Source of the DNA: Clostridioides mangenotii TR
GTDB taxonomy: Bacteria; Bacillota; Clostridia; Peptostreptococcales; Peptostreptococcaceae
Direction: 5' to 3'
NCBI RefSeq assembly: GCF_000498755.1
Contig: NZ_AXUS01000019.1
Location: 1-64,000, forward strand
DNA: 64,000 bases
A program made the translations under genes and the position numbers. This document shows, one piece after another, positions 36,601 to 47,099 of this stretch (position 1 is its first letter; each line of letters opens with the position of its first letter). The notes under the pieces were generated by a model that made no database searches, was not told where the DNA came from, and saw nothing but the letters and a program-made list of their open reading frames with translations.

Positions 36601-36665
36601 TGCAGAATCAGCAGATGATGCAACTTATAAACCCACACAGATTGTTGCACCTCTACTATTCTGCA
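36601..36665. repeat. Imperfect inverted repeat upstream of the CD3324-type gene
   Basis: The arms TGCAGAAT...GATGCAAC and GTTGCACC...ATTCTGCA (22-24 bases) surround an 18-base loop, 38 bp before the start codon. It could be a leader structure or a dual operator. Beyond it, up to 37000, I see only AT-rich sequence. Confidence 0.5.
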
Positions 36666-37011
36666 TGGGAATTTACACTTTTTAAGTTATTTTGATTTTT
36701 AATCTTTTTAAACATATCTATCACCTCGATTCCTTACAATTATACAGAGTATAACATATGAGATAGATATGTCAATATTTTAGTATTTACTCCGATACAC
36801 CTTAAAATTTATATAGTTTTAAATTAATAATTTAACTTGAAATTTATTTAAACTCAAACGATTTACAGCTTTAGCAAATATTAGAGATTTATGTATATAA
36901 AATAAGCTATAAGCTAATATTAGTTTATAATTGAGGTATAGTTGTAATCTGGAAAACAAATGATTTCTCTGTTATAATTAATTTAAATACATTTTTTATG
37001 GAGACGTGCAG

Positions 37012-37191
37012 ATGAGTAAAGCAAAAATACACAAGATCTTTGAAAACGAGGAAGCCAAGAGATTATTTAAGCAAGCTTTAAAGGATAGCAATGGTTTTTC
37101 TGCATTTGATTTAAATAGTCTATATATAACTGAAGAAATGGTTAAAAAATGGTATGACAATTTTAACTCAAATAAGGACGGAAATAATTAG
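37012..37191 (+). CDS. Small hypothetical protein
   Basis: The 59-residue charged protein begins MSKAKIHKIFENEEAKRLFK and ends YDNFNSNKDGNN. It looks helical and has no membrane segment. The ATG at 37012 follows GGAGACG. A perfect TATAAT at 36973-36978, with TGGAAA 17 bp upstream, makes a promoter. I do not recognise the family. Confidence 0.6.
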   Translation: MSKAKIHKIFENEEAKRLFKQALKDSNGFSAFDLNSLYITEEMVKKWYDNFNSNKDGNN

Positions 37192-37344
37192 TCTGAGTAA
37201 ACACTATTGTCTTTTTGCCACAATGCTATTTTAATTTAAAATAAAGCAGAATGATTATACTAGGAATATAATTCACTAAAAGAATAGTAATTGACAAATG
37301 CTACAACCCTGTATTTTATATAAAATCAATATTAAAATTGTAAT

Positions 37345-37378
37345 AAAAAAGAGATTAAGCATATATCGCTTAATCTCT
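37345..37378 (-). terminator. Terminator of the proline iminopeptidase gene
   Basis: The 12-bp stem AGAGATTAAGC and its complement is followed on the minus strand by six T residues. Confidence 0.87.
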
Positions 37379-37421
37379 ATCTCTTTATCTAAATTTATTT
37401 AAATTTAATCATTATATACTA

Positions 37422-38303
37422 TTAATCATTTTCCTCTAACCATTTATTTAGAACTTCTACATACTTATCAAATTCTTCAACAAACGGCATATGTCTTGAG
37501 TACTCAAATAACTCCCATTTACTGTTAGGAATTCTGTCATACATAGTTTTTGCAATATATGGTGAGCTTAAATCTATAGCTCCACTAGTTATCAAACAAG
37601 GTTCCTTTATTTCATGTAATCTGTCTGTAAACTCATATCCAGCAAGAGTACCTGTTGGAGAAAATTCATTTTGTCCCCATCCTACAACATAAGCTTCAGA
37701 ACCTGCTTTTTTAGGTCTTCTTAAGCACTCTGGAGAGTCTTCAGTTACCTCGCCTGCACAGTACATTAGCATAAACTTGTCTAATGCTTCAGCATATTCT
37801 TTACTAGAATAATCTCCTGTTTTCTCTGCCTCAAGCAAAGGTTTTCTATAAACTTCATCCATATATGATATTCTTCTCTTTTGCTCTTTTTCCCAAAGTT
37901 TTGCAGAAGAAAGAGTAGATGAAAGAATATAAGACTTAATTCCCTTTGGTTTATGCTCAATAGCGTACCAAATAGCTTGCATTCCTCCCCAAGATTGACC
38001 TAAAAGGTGAATTTCTTCAAGTCCAAGATGTTTTCTTAGTTCTATAAGCTCTTCTATCCAAGTTTCAGCATTAAATAACTCAGGATGACCTTCCACAAAT
38101 GAATTACCACAGCCAATTTGGTCGTACATTATTACTTGTCTACCACTTTCAGCTATCTTGTCTAATACCTCAAAATAGTTATGTGTAGAACCTGGTCCTC
38201 CGTGAAGTAGTACTAATGGTTTCTTCCCTTCAGTTGCTTCACCTACTACACGGTAATAAGTTTTGAAACCTTTAAAAGGCATATATCCTTCAGTGATTTT
38301 CAT
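37422..38303 (-). CDS. pip: Proline iminopeptidase family alpha/beta hydrolase
   Basis: The 293-residue protein is of the S33 family. It has the oxyanion motif HGGPGST (34-40), the nucleophile elbow GQSWGG with Ser104, and an acid/base pair in SGAIDLSSP and SRHMPFVEE. It removes N-terminal proline from peptides in the cytoplasm; members also act as general peptide or lactone hydrolases. GGAGGG precedes the ATG. A 35-codon frame ends 2 bp upstream. Confidence 0.85.
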   Translation of the reverse strand: MKITEGYMPFKGFKTYYRVVGEATEGKKPLVLLHGGPGSTHNYFEVLDKIAESGRQVIMYDQIGCGNSFVEGHPELFNAETWIEELIELRKHLGLEEIHLLGQSWGGMQAIWYAIEHKPKGIKSYILSSTLSSAKLWEKEQKRRISYMDEVYRKPLLEAEKTGDYSSKEYAEALDKFMLMYCAGEVTEDSPECLRRPKKAGSEAYVVGWGQNEFSPTGTLAGYEFTDRLHEIKEPCLITSGAIDLSSPYIAKTMYDRIPNSKWELFEYSRHMPFVEEFDKYVEVLNKWLEEND

Positions 38304-38305
38304 AT

Positions 38306-38413
38306 TTAACCCTCCAATTTGTCATTAGGAACAATGATTTGATCCATAATAAGATCATTTAAAACTTCTAGTCCATATTCAATATGTATTTTATTCTTTG
38401 TATTTGCTTTCAT
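38306..38413 (-). CDS. Short possible leader ORF before the iminopeptidase
   Basis: A 35-residue frame starts MKANTKNKIHIEYGLEVLND and ends in the ribosome binding site of the next gene. A TATAAT box (38418-38423) lies only about 5 bases before its ATG, so it would be a leaderless message or may not be translated. The second half faintly recalls the first helix of GntR regulators. Existence is uncertain. Confidence 0.25.
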   Translation of the reverse strand: MKANTKNKIHIEYGLEVLNDLIMDQIIVPNDKLEG

Positions 38414-38632
38414 AAATATTATAACATAAAAATAAAAGAATAATACATCAAAACAGGCGTCAAATTCTATTCCCTATATAGTTTTATACATATGAAAATT
38501 TAATTATTTTAAAATATCTTTATCATCAAATAATTTATTAGCTATATAATCAAACTAAGTCCATGCGCTCTATAAAATTAGATTGCATAGACTTTTTAAT
38601 ATGCTACAATTTTGAACTAGTATCAGCTACCA

Positions 38633-38938
38633 CTAGAATTCTACTAAATTAAACTTTTTTATCATAAATGTAAAAACAAAACTACATATTACTGCTATAA
38701 TCATAGCAATTAATGTAGAAAAATAAGAACCAGTAGAATCATAAAGTGATCCTGCTATGGTACTTCCAAAAGATGCGATAAATAAATTCATATTAACTAA
38801 TGACAAATTCACAGCATAATTTTCACTTCCATGAAAATCATTAACAAAAGCTGAATTTATCGGTGTTATTCCACCATAGGCTAAACCGATACATATAAAA
38901 CCTATAATAATTAGATTAAAAAAAGTAATACAAACCTA
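38633..38938 (-). pseudogene. C-terminal remnant of an MFS transporter
   Basis: An open minus-strand frame gives FICIGLAYGGITPINSAFVN, then YAVNLSLVNMNLFIASFGST and a last hydrophobic segment to a stop at 38633-38635. This matches the end of OFA-type major facilitator proteins (YGGxxPxNSxxVxxFxGxxxYxxNxxxxN). Only the last 100 residues exist, with a stop upstream and no start. Confidence 0.65.
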
Positions 38939-39023
38939 GCATTAGAAAAATTTATTTACACAATATGATCTTTATATATGCAAATTCTATATGGCCAATG
39001 AGACAAAGCCTCTATAATCACAT

Positions 39024-39056
39024 AAAAGGCGCTAACCTTAATCGGTTATCGCCTTT
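39024..39056 (-). terminator. Terminator after the two cupin genes
   Basis: A stem AAAGGCG-TAACC with its complement and a six-base loop is followed on the minus strand by TTTTATG. Confidence 0.75.
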
Positions 39057-39086
39057 GAAATATATCAAATTATTCTATTATTAATT

Positions 39087-39422
39087 TTATGGCTTTACCA
39101 AGATATTAAATAATTTTACATTAGTTAATGCCTCTACACCATAATTTATATCAGCTTCCATCGCAACAACATCACCTTTATTTATTACAACTTCATCGCT
39201 TTCATTATACAAAATTTTAGCACTGCCTTCTATCATTACAAATAATGTTTCCATTTCATAATACTCTTTATCTATACTTTCTCCACAAGCATATGAAAAG
39301 AATCTTATCTCTGTATTATCATTATCTATTAATGCCTTACTCGCTATAGTATTTCCAGTATGACTTATCATGTCAGTCATAGCAATAGCCTCAAATGGTT
39401 TAATATTTCTTAAATATCTCAT
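39087..39422 (-). CDS. Cupin domain protein (second of pair)
   Basis: The 111-residue single cupin barrel has ETLFVMIEGSAKILYNESDEV and INKGDVVAMEADINYGVEAL, the two cupin motifs in weak form. The first motif lacks most metal-binding histidines, so metal binding is doubtful. It starts 3 bp after the preceding cupin gene, so the two are co-translated. The substrate is unknown. Confidence 0.7.
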   Translation of the reverse strand: MRYLRNIKPFEAIAMTDMISHTGNTIASKALIDNDNTEIRFFSYACGESIDKEYYEMETLFVMIEGSAKILYNESDEVVINKGDVVAMEADINYGVEALTNVKLFNILVKP

Positions 39423-39425
39423 AAC

Positions 39426-39764
39426 TTAATCCTCTTTTACTACTACTAAAAGCATTTTCATATCTTCTTTTGCAGTTACTTGATGTTGTATGTTAGCTGG
39501 CATTACTACTAATTGACCTTTTGTTGCTTCCATTGTTTCTTCTCCTATTTTTACAGTCGCAACACCTTGGTGGATGTAAATCAAAGCGTCTCCCTTTGCA
39601 GCGTGAGGACCAACACCTTCGCCTTTTCCAAATGCTAATGCAGTTACTCCTACACCTTTCTTCTGAGCCATAGTTACTGTTTCTATTTGCCCTTCTTTAC
39701 AACTTACTAAACTATCGAAATCAATTGCTTTTGCTTTTTCTACGTTTCTTATTAATTCTTCCAT
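39426..39764 (-). CDS. Cupin domain protein (first of pair)
   Basis: The 112-residue cupin has [25 protein letters not shown] and [15 protein letters not shown], close to the two family motifs, including histidines that could bind a metal. It lies downstream of an SsuABC-like importer in the same direction, after a 90-bp AT-rich repeat-like spacer. It may handle the imported compound; this is inference. Confidence 0.75.
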   Translation of the reverse strand: MEELIRNVEKAKAIDFDSLVSCKEGQIETVTMAQKKGVGVTALAFGKGEGVGPHAAKGDALIYIHQGVATVKIGEETMEATKGQLVVMPANIQHQVTAKEDMKMLLVVVKED

Positions 39765-39857
39765 TTTATTTTCTCCTTATCTAAATCTTATTTATAATTA
39801 TATTATTAACCAATAATTTTACTTAATCCAATAGGTTTATTTTACTAATAAATCTAA

Positions 39858-40550
39858 TTAGCCCAATAAGTTTATTATTTCCTTTCTATGTCCTATAAAT
39901 TCATCGGAGTTTATATCTCTACTGCCAATGCTTTCTTTATCGAGTATTACTTCTTTTATAACTTTTGTCGGCCTTTTGCCTAGTACTAGGATTCGATTAG
40001 CTACAGTTAATGCTTCATCAATTTCATGCGTTATAAACAAAATCGATTTATCGCTTTTATTCCACAAGTTAATTAAGACCTTTAGCATTTCTATTCTTAA
40101 GTTATAATCTAAAGATTTAAAAGGCTCATCCATCAGAAGCAAATCGCAGTCATAGTTAAATCCCCTAGCTATTGCACATCTTTGCTTCATTCCGCCACTC
40201 AATGTATCCGGATATGATTTCTCAAAGTTCTTTAACCCTACCTCCTCTATTATCTTTAGAGCTCGTTTACGCTTGGAATTGTCATTGACTACTTCTACAT
40301 TTTCAAGCACATTCATCCAAGGTAGTAATCTGTCCTCTTGAAACACATATCCTATAGTCGGCTTTGAAGAATGTATTTCGCCTTCATATTTATTTATTAT
40401 TCCAGAGATGATATTCAAAATCGTCGATTTTCCACATCCCGATGGACCTATAATAGCCACTATTTCATTTTTATCGACCTCTAAGTTTAAGTCTTCTATA
40501 ACTTTTAGATTTTCAAAACTCTTAGTTAAATTTTCTATCTTTAAAAGCAT
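39858..40550 (-). CDS. ABC transporter ATP-binding protein (SsuB/TauB-like)
   Basis: The 230-residue ATPase has Walker A GPSGCGKST, Q-loop YVFQEDRLLPWMNV, signature LSGGMKQRCAIAR and Walker B LLLMDEPFKSLD. The RLLPW segment is typical of nitrate/sulfonate/taurine-type importers. I chose the ATG at 40548-40550, 6 bases after AAAGGTGA; the GTG further upstream lies inside that site. It overlaps the end of the permease gene by 29 bp. Confidence 0.88.
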   Translation of the reverse strand: MLLKIENLTKSFENLKVIEDLNLEVDKNEIVAIIGPSGCGKSTILNIISGIINKYEGEIHSSKPTIGYVFQEDRLLPWMNVLENVEVVNDNSKRKRALKIIEEVGLKNFEKSYPDTLSGGMKQRCAIARGFNYDCDLLLMDEPFKSLDYNLRIEMLKVLINLWNKSDKSILFITHEIDEALTVANRILVLGKRPTKVIKEVILDKESIGSRDINSDEFIGHRKEIINLLG

Positions 40551-41286
40551 ATCTTTCACCTTTTACCTTCGTATTAAACAAGTAAGAAACTACTTTATTA
40601 GTTGTATAAAATAACACTACTATTATTATTGTCCAAGCAAATACATATCCTGTTTCTATATTTATTCTTGAGATTGTTAGTTCCCCACCTATCCCATTGT
40701 TAGAACTTAGCACTTCACCCATAACTATTATCTTCCATCCAAGTCCTATTACTACCTGCAAAGCTCCTTGGAAATAGGGAATTATCGAAGGAATTATTAT
40801 TTTTCTCAACATTTTACTTTTCGAGAAACAGTATATTTCCCCCATCTCTACTAACTGATGATCTATATTTTTTATACTTTCTACTAAATTTATTACTACT
40901 AATGGCAATGTAGATATTACCGCTATAAATATACTGGCCTTGCCGTCTAATCCAAACCAGATAATCGCTAAAACTAGCCATGAAATCGGTGGTACTGATT
41001 GCATAAAACTTATAACAGGATTTATTAGTAGCTCAATCTTCTTACTGTATCCTATAATTATCCCTAAAATACTTCCAAGAGAAACCGATATAGTTAAGGC
41101 TATAATCAGTCTCTTAGTTGTTATGAAAATATTTACTAAAAGATCTTTTGTTGTAAGTATATCTATCAACGCCTTTAGCACTTCATTTATACTAGGTACA
41201 ATAATCGGCGAATATATAACAGACATGCCTTGCCATACTGCTAAAATAATTATTATTGATAATAATCTATACTTATTTTGCCCCAT
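40522..41286 (-). CDS. ABC transporter permease (SsuC/TauC-like)
   Basis: The 254-residue permease has about six membrane segments and the BPD_transp_1 EAA-like loop EMGEIYCFSKSKMLRKIIIPSIIPYFQGAL. The ATG at 41284-41286 lies 10 bases after AGGTGAAG and overlaps the end of the substrate-binding protein gene by 14 bp, so the genes are translationally coupled. It forms the channel of the SsuABC-like importer. Confidence 0.87.
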   Translation of the reverse strand: MGQNKYRLLSIIIILAVWQGMSVIYSPIIVPSINEVLKALIDILTTKDLLVNIFITTKRLIIALTISVSLGSILGIIIGYSKKIELLINPVISFMQSVPPISWLVLAIIWFGLDGKASIFIAVISTLPLVVINLVESIKNIDHQLVEMGEIYCFSKSKMLRKIIIPSIIPYFQGALQVVIGLGWKIIVMGEVLSSNNGIGGELTISRINIETGYVFAWTIIIVVLFYTTNKVVSYLFNTKVKGERYAFKDRKFN

Positions 41287-42273
41287 AATAGAAGTCTTCA
41301 CCTGGTATACTACCTCCAATTGTCGTTGGATCAAAGTCTAGCAATAATTTATAAAATTCTTTTAAGTCGCCCATTGAAGCCTGTCCATCTTTATACTTAA
41401 GGCCTAATCTTGGCATAGATTTTATAACTATATCTTTCTTTAGACCAAAATGTTTTTCACCTAATTCTCCAGCAACTTCTGGATTTTCAACTATATAGTT
41501 TAATGCTTTTTCATATTCTACTTCAAACTTCTTCATTACATCCTTATTTTCCTCTATAAATGTAGTTGTAGCTCCCATTCCAGCATTAGGTACACTTTTC
41601 TTTTCTCCCATAAGTTTCTTCCACTCTGCATCGTAGCTAAATGCAATTTCAAGTTATCATTTCCAGATAATGCGTTAGTTACTTGTGGCTCTAAACTTAC
41701 TGCATGCTCGACTTTGCCAACTTTTATAAGCTGTGTTATCTCACTTGGAGTACTGTATTTTAATTCAACATCTTCACCTATCTTCATACCATTTGACTCT
41801 AAGAAATACTGAGTCAGTATATCCGCTGGAGATGATTTTTGAGGTACATATATTGTTTCACCTTTTAAATCCGACCATTCTTTAATGCTTTCATCTGTAG
41901 TTATAAAATAAGTCACTCCCCAAGTATTTACATTTGTAAGCTTTATATCTACACCTTTGTTGTTAAGTTTAGCCCCTACTGTAAGAGGTAATGCAAAAAT
42001 ATCGTGTTTTTTGTCTTGAGTCATTGCAATTAGTTGCTCTGGAGAATCCCAGTAATCTATATTTAATTCTACATTGTCTCCCATAGCATTAGTCTCTATC
42101 ATTTGTAATACAGGCATTGTCGGTGCTGCCTTTGGTACTCCCAAATTTATAGTTACTTTTTCAGCTGTAGTATTCTCTGCTTTTGCATCTTCCGCTTCTT
42201 TTGGATTACTGCTACAACCTACCGCAAACAAGCAAACTAAACCTAAGCACATCCCCAATAATTTTCTTTTCAT
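41273..42273 (-). CDS. ABC transporter substrate-binding lipoprotein (SsuA/NMT1-like; frameshifted near 41648)
   Basis: The protein begins with a lipoprotein signal peptide ending LFAVGC-SSN (cysteine 20). It continues with an NMT1/SsuA-like periplasmic-binding fold: INLGVPKAAPTMPVLQM, DIFALPLTVGAKL, GETIYVPQKSSPADIL. The frame breaks in a TTT run at 41647-41649. With one more base, NLKIAFSYDAEWKKLMGEK joins to the downstream frame (SVPNAGMGATTTFIEEN to FYYGAK), giving about 333 residues. The ligand is unknown: members bind sulfonates, nitrate, thiamine precursors or aromatic acids. It is first in the ABC operon. Confidence 0.8.
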
Positions 42274-42390
42274 TTTTCAACCTCCTGGATTTAATTGAAT
42301 TTATTTATGATTTAAAATTTATTTTTCATAATTAATGATTTAAGATTTTTATCAACTAATTTATAATGATTATATTTACAATCTTTATTT

Positions 42391-45300
42391 TTATAAATAA
42401 GTTATAAAAGTTTCTATTAATTCGTCATTATTTTTATTCATATTGCTATCGAAATACAAATCTAATATAGGTACTTTTATATCTTTTTTATATTTATCTC
42501 TGATTATCTTTAAGATTGTGGCTGTATTTTCATACATAGAGCTGACTAGAATTATTCCATCGACTCCATTTGTTGTAAGCAGCTTTCCTAATCTATATCT
42601 ACCAGCGCCACCCTGATATATAGGTAACTTGTCCTTTAAAACATTCGATATTGAATCTACATCTTCATTAAATGGAGACTCATTGCCCAGTATCAAATTG
42701 ACGCTATCAATCAATACTTTACCGTCTTCTAAAAGGCTTATATATTCCTTATTCTTTTTATTTCTCTTTGTGCTAAAGTCTTTCCATAATCCATATAAAA
42801 CCTCTGACAATGGTTGTCTTAATACTGTATTAGATTTCTTTAGCTCTTTTATCTTATTATTTGTTAAATAGTCTTTATAGACAACTAATGGTTCACCTAT
42901 AATTAACAGCTTTTTCTTATTATTATCTACGTTAATATCTTCCTTAATTTGCTTTGCTATATTTTCAAAGTTTAAATTAGTTAGATCTCTATTTTTTATA
43001 CAAACTATTAATTTCTGCAAATACAAACGACTTTCATTGTCATCGCATAGAGTCAGTAAATCTCCAATAATTATTGCTTTAAAGAACTCTAGACCAAATC
43101 TTTTATCTCCTAACAAGTCCTCTATAAAAGGTGCTTCTAAGTCGAGTTTTTTGTCTAGCTCCATAGCTTTATCACTTATAAGTTTTCCATATTGGCCAAA
43201 TGTTTCACTGCCTTCATTTGTTGGTAAATACAGCGTGTATTCTTTATCGCTGTCTTTAACTTTATTAATAACTTCTGCTATTAAAGCAATCAGAGAAAAA
43301 TACTCTTTACTCATTGAAAACTTTTTACCGTATTCAATCGATTTATCGTCGACTTCATCTAATATTGTTACGCTTTTTCCCTGTCTTTCTAGGAAAGCTT
43401 TAAATATATTGCTATACGGATACATCTCCGGTATCAATACCTCATTGTCTACCTTATCTTCGTTAGCTTTATTTTTGTTAATCTTGTTCTCATTAATCTT
43501 GTTGTTTCCGTTATTCTCTTTCTTAAAATTCTTATTCTCGGGAGCCATCTTTACACTATCTTTATTTTTATATACATGATTGTCTAAAGAATGAATAAAA
43601 GCCTCTACCCTAGTTATAACACCAACCTTAGATGAATGTTCATCAACCTCTATATGAAGATACGGCTTATCTCCTATCTCCTTCTTGAAGTAGTGACTAA
43701 GAACAGTATCTGGCCCACATCCGTGATTAGTAATGTATATAGGATACAAATTTTTATGGGCTTTTACTATTTCAACACCCGTCAAAGTATGTTGCCCAAA
43801 AGGCCAGTACATATTTTCGTATTCTTCTTTCATACGAACTTCCCCAGCTTCAAGGTGAGATAAATAAAGTACTTTGTATCCAAGCTCTTTTAATTTGTCC
43901 TCAATCCCCATATTTAAAACCGGATCAACTATGTTGTACACTCTACTTAAAATTACAAATACCTTTTCATCTTCATCAATATCTGTCAATACTTTCGCTC
44001 CTAAGTTTTCTAGGTGTTTTTCATAATCTATAAACTTCTTCATGCCGAGCATTACAGCTTTTGTAGTTTCAAATTTATTTTTACCTAATTGTTCACCTAT
44101 TGATAACAGCGTCTTTATCATGTACTCTTTACCGAAGTTAAAAGATATTGTAGGACATATAAGTTCCACATTTCTTTCTTTCAAATTAAATACATTATCT
44201 ATTATTTTTGGAGAAGTCTGCATATAAACGCAAGAATAATCCTCTCTAACAGTAGATCCCGCATGTTTCATAGTATGTAAATGAGGTAAAAAAATATAGT
44301 CTACATTCTTTTCTAATAGCGATGCTATATGTCCATTGATTAACTTTACAGGTAAACAAGTTTCTTCAAATGAATGTTCTTGACTCAATCTTATTATCTC
44401 TTCATTGCTTACATCCGAAAGAATAACATTGTATCCCAGATTGCTAAATATAGTATTAAATAATGGGAACATCTTATTTATAAATAATACCCTCGGTATC
44501 CCGACAGTTTTTTTATCGACATCTAAACTTTGATTGTATCCATTTAAAAACTGCCTTTTACCTTCTTTTTCTAAATAATCGTTAGCAACGTCGTCCTTAG
44601 ATTCCACTTTTTTTCTTTTGCTCTCTTCTTTTGTTAGAACTGCTACTCCCAGAGCACCCGTTACACTGAAGAAATCCGGTACGATTATTTCTTTATCGAG
44701 TATACTTCTAAAGGCATTTACAACAGCTTGATTATAAGCTATTCCGCCCTGTAAGAATATTGTCTCACCTATTTTTTTATTTCCAACAACTCTATTTAAA
44801 TAGTTCTTTACGATAGAATAAGCAAGTCCTGCTGTTATATTTTCAATACCTTCACCCTCAGATATTGCCTTGCCGATATTTCCTTCGATAAATACTGTGC
44901 ACCTATCGCCTAAATTACTTGGATTGTCTCCCTCTAATGCGATATTTCCAAAATCAGATAACTCTATTCCAAGTTTTTTAATCTGCTCTTCTATAAAAGC
45001 TCCTGTTCCCGCTGCACAGATTTTATTCATTTCGAAATCTTTTACAACACCATTATCTATGCTTATATACTTCGAGTCTTGACCACCTATCTCAAATATT
45101 GTATCAACCTTGTCATTTGTTACTACAGCACCTTTTGATTGAGCTGTAATTTCATTAACTACTACATCGGCGTCTACCAGTTTTGCTATATACACTCTAG
45201 CTGAACCTGTTGTACCTATTCCTTTGATTTTAAAATCTTTTCCCAATCTCTCTTTTAGAACTTCTATAGAATTTTCTACTACTTCTTTAGGTTTCCCCAT

Positions 45301-46310
45301 AGTTTTTTCGTACATATAGTCAATTACCTTATTCTCATTATTTACTACAACGAGATTAGTACTAGTCGATCCTATATCAATTCCCAAATAACCTTCTTTA
45401 GAATTAACACATGTGCATTCATGCTTACTTACACTATCACCATATCCAAATTCGTTTAATTTATTGTAAATAGATTTAGGTATAGTTATAATCGTTTTCT
45501 CATTTTCATTTAATAAATCATTTGACTTAACAATAAAATTCTTTTTTGTGGCTATTTTGCATGCACCAAAACACGATATATACTCAAAATCATCAATTAT
45601 TAGATCTTCATCTTTAAGACTTAATACTTCTTTTAAAGCTCTCAATACTCCACTATTGTTTATAACTCCGCCTGTTAAAATTACTGGAGGAGTTATAATA
45701 TTTTTTGAACTACATTTGCTTTATAATTTCTAACAAGCGCATAACATAGGCCTAACAATATATCCTCTATCTTAGTTCCGTCCTGTTGGTGATGGATCAT
45801 ATCTGTTTTTGAAAATACACTGCATCTTCCAGCTATTCTAGGTATTTTAGTAGCCTTATCTATATATGATGATATATTTTGTATATCTACAAACAATCTG
45901 GATGCTTGTTCCTCTAAGAAAGAACCCGTTCCAGCTGCACAACTACTATTCATAAAGAACTTAATATTAGAATTATTACTGCTATCGACATTAGTTATAA
46001 ATTTCGTCTCCTGTGCACCTAGCTCTATAATAGATTTAACCGATTTATTTTTATAAACAGATCCTTCAACCAGTGCGATGCTGTTATTTATATAATAGTT
46101 TTTACCTATATCAATTGTCGATGCAAGACTTCCTGTAATCCCCAGTATAAGGTCATCGTCATCCAAACCGATTTTATCTAGTAATTCTTTATAAAAATTT
46201 TCTACCTTACCTTTATGAAATTTGTATCCTTTATCAATTACCTCATCAGAATCATTCAAATACACATATTTAAATGTAGAATATCCTATATCTATGCCTA
46301 ATTTTTTCAT
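42391..46310 (-). CDS. Acyl-CoA dehydratase activase-related giant protein (two BcrAD/BadFG domains, DUF2229; frameshifted at 45701)
   Basis: Joined, the protein is about 1,306 residues. The first ASKHA-ATPase domain begins MKKLGIDIGYSTFKYV and has SSCAAGTGSFLEEQASRL. The second has YLGIDIGSTSTNLVVV and KICAAGTGAFIEEQIKKLG. Both keep the cysteine that ligates the [4Fe-4S] cluster in hydroxyacyl-CoA dehydratase activators. A DUF2229 region follows (VGIPRVLFINKMFPLFNTIF) with further dehydratase-like domains. The frame breaks in an A6 run (45701-45706); one A restores ...NYKANVVQKNIITPPVIL. I chose the ATG at 46308-46310 after GGTGGGG. A Crp/Fnr gene is divergent. Confidence 0.83.
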
Positions 46311-46325
46311 TGACCCCACCTTTTC

Positions 46326-46338
46326 GATAATAATTATC
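46326..46338. promoter_or_regulatory. 13-bp palindrome in the divergent promoter region
   Basis: GATAATAATTATC is a near-perfect palindrome between the activase ribosome binding site and the Crp/Fnr promoter. It resembles part of a Fur box, but the match is incomplete. Confidence 0.3.
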
Positions 46339-46339
46339 A

Positions 46340-46368
46340 TTTACTATTGATACCTATTATAGTATAAT
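46340..46368 (+). promoter_or_regulatory. Promoter of the Crp/Fnr-type gene
   Basis: TTTACT (46340-46345) and a perfect TATAAT (46363-46368) are 17 bp apart, 45 bp before the start codon. Confidence 0.6.
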
Positions 46369-46382
46369 CTGTTTATTAAGTC

Positions 46383-46398
46383 TGTTCCATATAGGACA
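46383..46398. promoter_or_regulatory. Putative Crp/Fnr-type operator
   Basis: The palindrome TGTTCCATATAGGACA lies just downstream of the predicted transcription start of the Crp/Fnr-type gene. This position suits autorepression. Confidence 0.5.
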
Positions 46399-46412
46399 TC
46401 TATGGAGGTTTT

Positions 46413-47099
46413 ATGAAAAATTTAATCGATCATTTAAAAAAATCTGTATTATTTAGAAATAAATTGAATAATGAACTGGAAATTCTGGTAAATTCAACAA
46501 ATTATAAAATAGTAAAACTTAATAAAAACGAAACTGTTTTTGATGTATTCTCTTATACAAACTCTATTGGGATTGTTTTATATGGCGAACTAAGTGTAGA
46601 AAAAATTTTGCCTTGTGGTAAGCTCGTAGTTTTATTTCATAAATCATGTGGTGAAATGTTTGGAGAGGTCGCAGTTTTTTCAGATGCAAATGAATATCCT
46701 TGTAGAGTTGTCGCAAAAACCAAATGCGAAGTTATCTTATTTTCTAGAGAAGATTTTTTTAAGATTTTGACTCTGGATAATGAAGTTCTGGATAAATTTC
46801 TGTACTTGATATCCAACAAAGCTTATTACTTAAACACGAAGGTGGAATCTCTTTCATTTACTTCTGTAAAACAGAAGATCGCCCATTCTCTTATACGAGA
46901 TTTTAATGCATCTAGCGATAACGATATTATAAAATTGCCTTATTCAAAAAAGGTTTGGTCGAACAATTTAAATGTGTCTAGGTCGTCGCTGTATCGAGAG
47001 CTCGATTCGCTATGCGATGATTCGATTATTGATATTTCTGGTTCTTCTGTGATTAAGATTTTGAATTTCGATAGGTTAAATTCGATTCTTATGGATTAG
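46413..47099 (+). CDS. Crp/Fnr family transcriptional regulator
   Basis: The 228-residue protein has an N-terminal cyclic-nucleotide-binding fold (residues about 20-130; GIVLYGELSVEKILPCGKLVVLF and GEMFGEVAVFSDANEYPCRVVAK). A C-terminal winged helix follows, with NLNVSRSSLYRELDSLCDDSII as the recognition region. It lacks the N-terminal cysteine cluster of Fnr, so a small molecule is a likelier signal than oxygen. It is divergent from the dehydratase-activase giant, its probable target. TGGAGG precedes the ATG. Confidence 0.85.
   Translation: MKNLIDHLKKSVLFRNKLNNELEILVNSTNYKIVKLNKNETVFDVFSYTNSIGIVLYGELSVEKILPCGKLVVLFHKSCGEMFGEVAVFSDANEYPCRVVAKTKCEVILFSREDFFKILTLDNEVLDKFLYLISNKAYYLNTKVESLSFTSVKQKIAHSLIRDFNASSDNDIIKLPYSKKVWSNNLNVSRSSLYRELDSLCDDSIIDISGSSVIKILNFDRLNSILMD

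Noticed and set aside
42629-45082. Plus-strand frames of 60-180 codons across the activase giant
   Set aside because: They are antisense shadows of a strongly conserved protein, without ribosome binding sites or domains.
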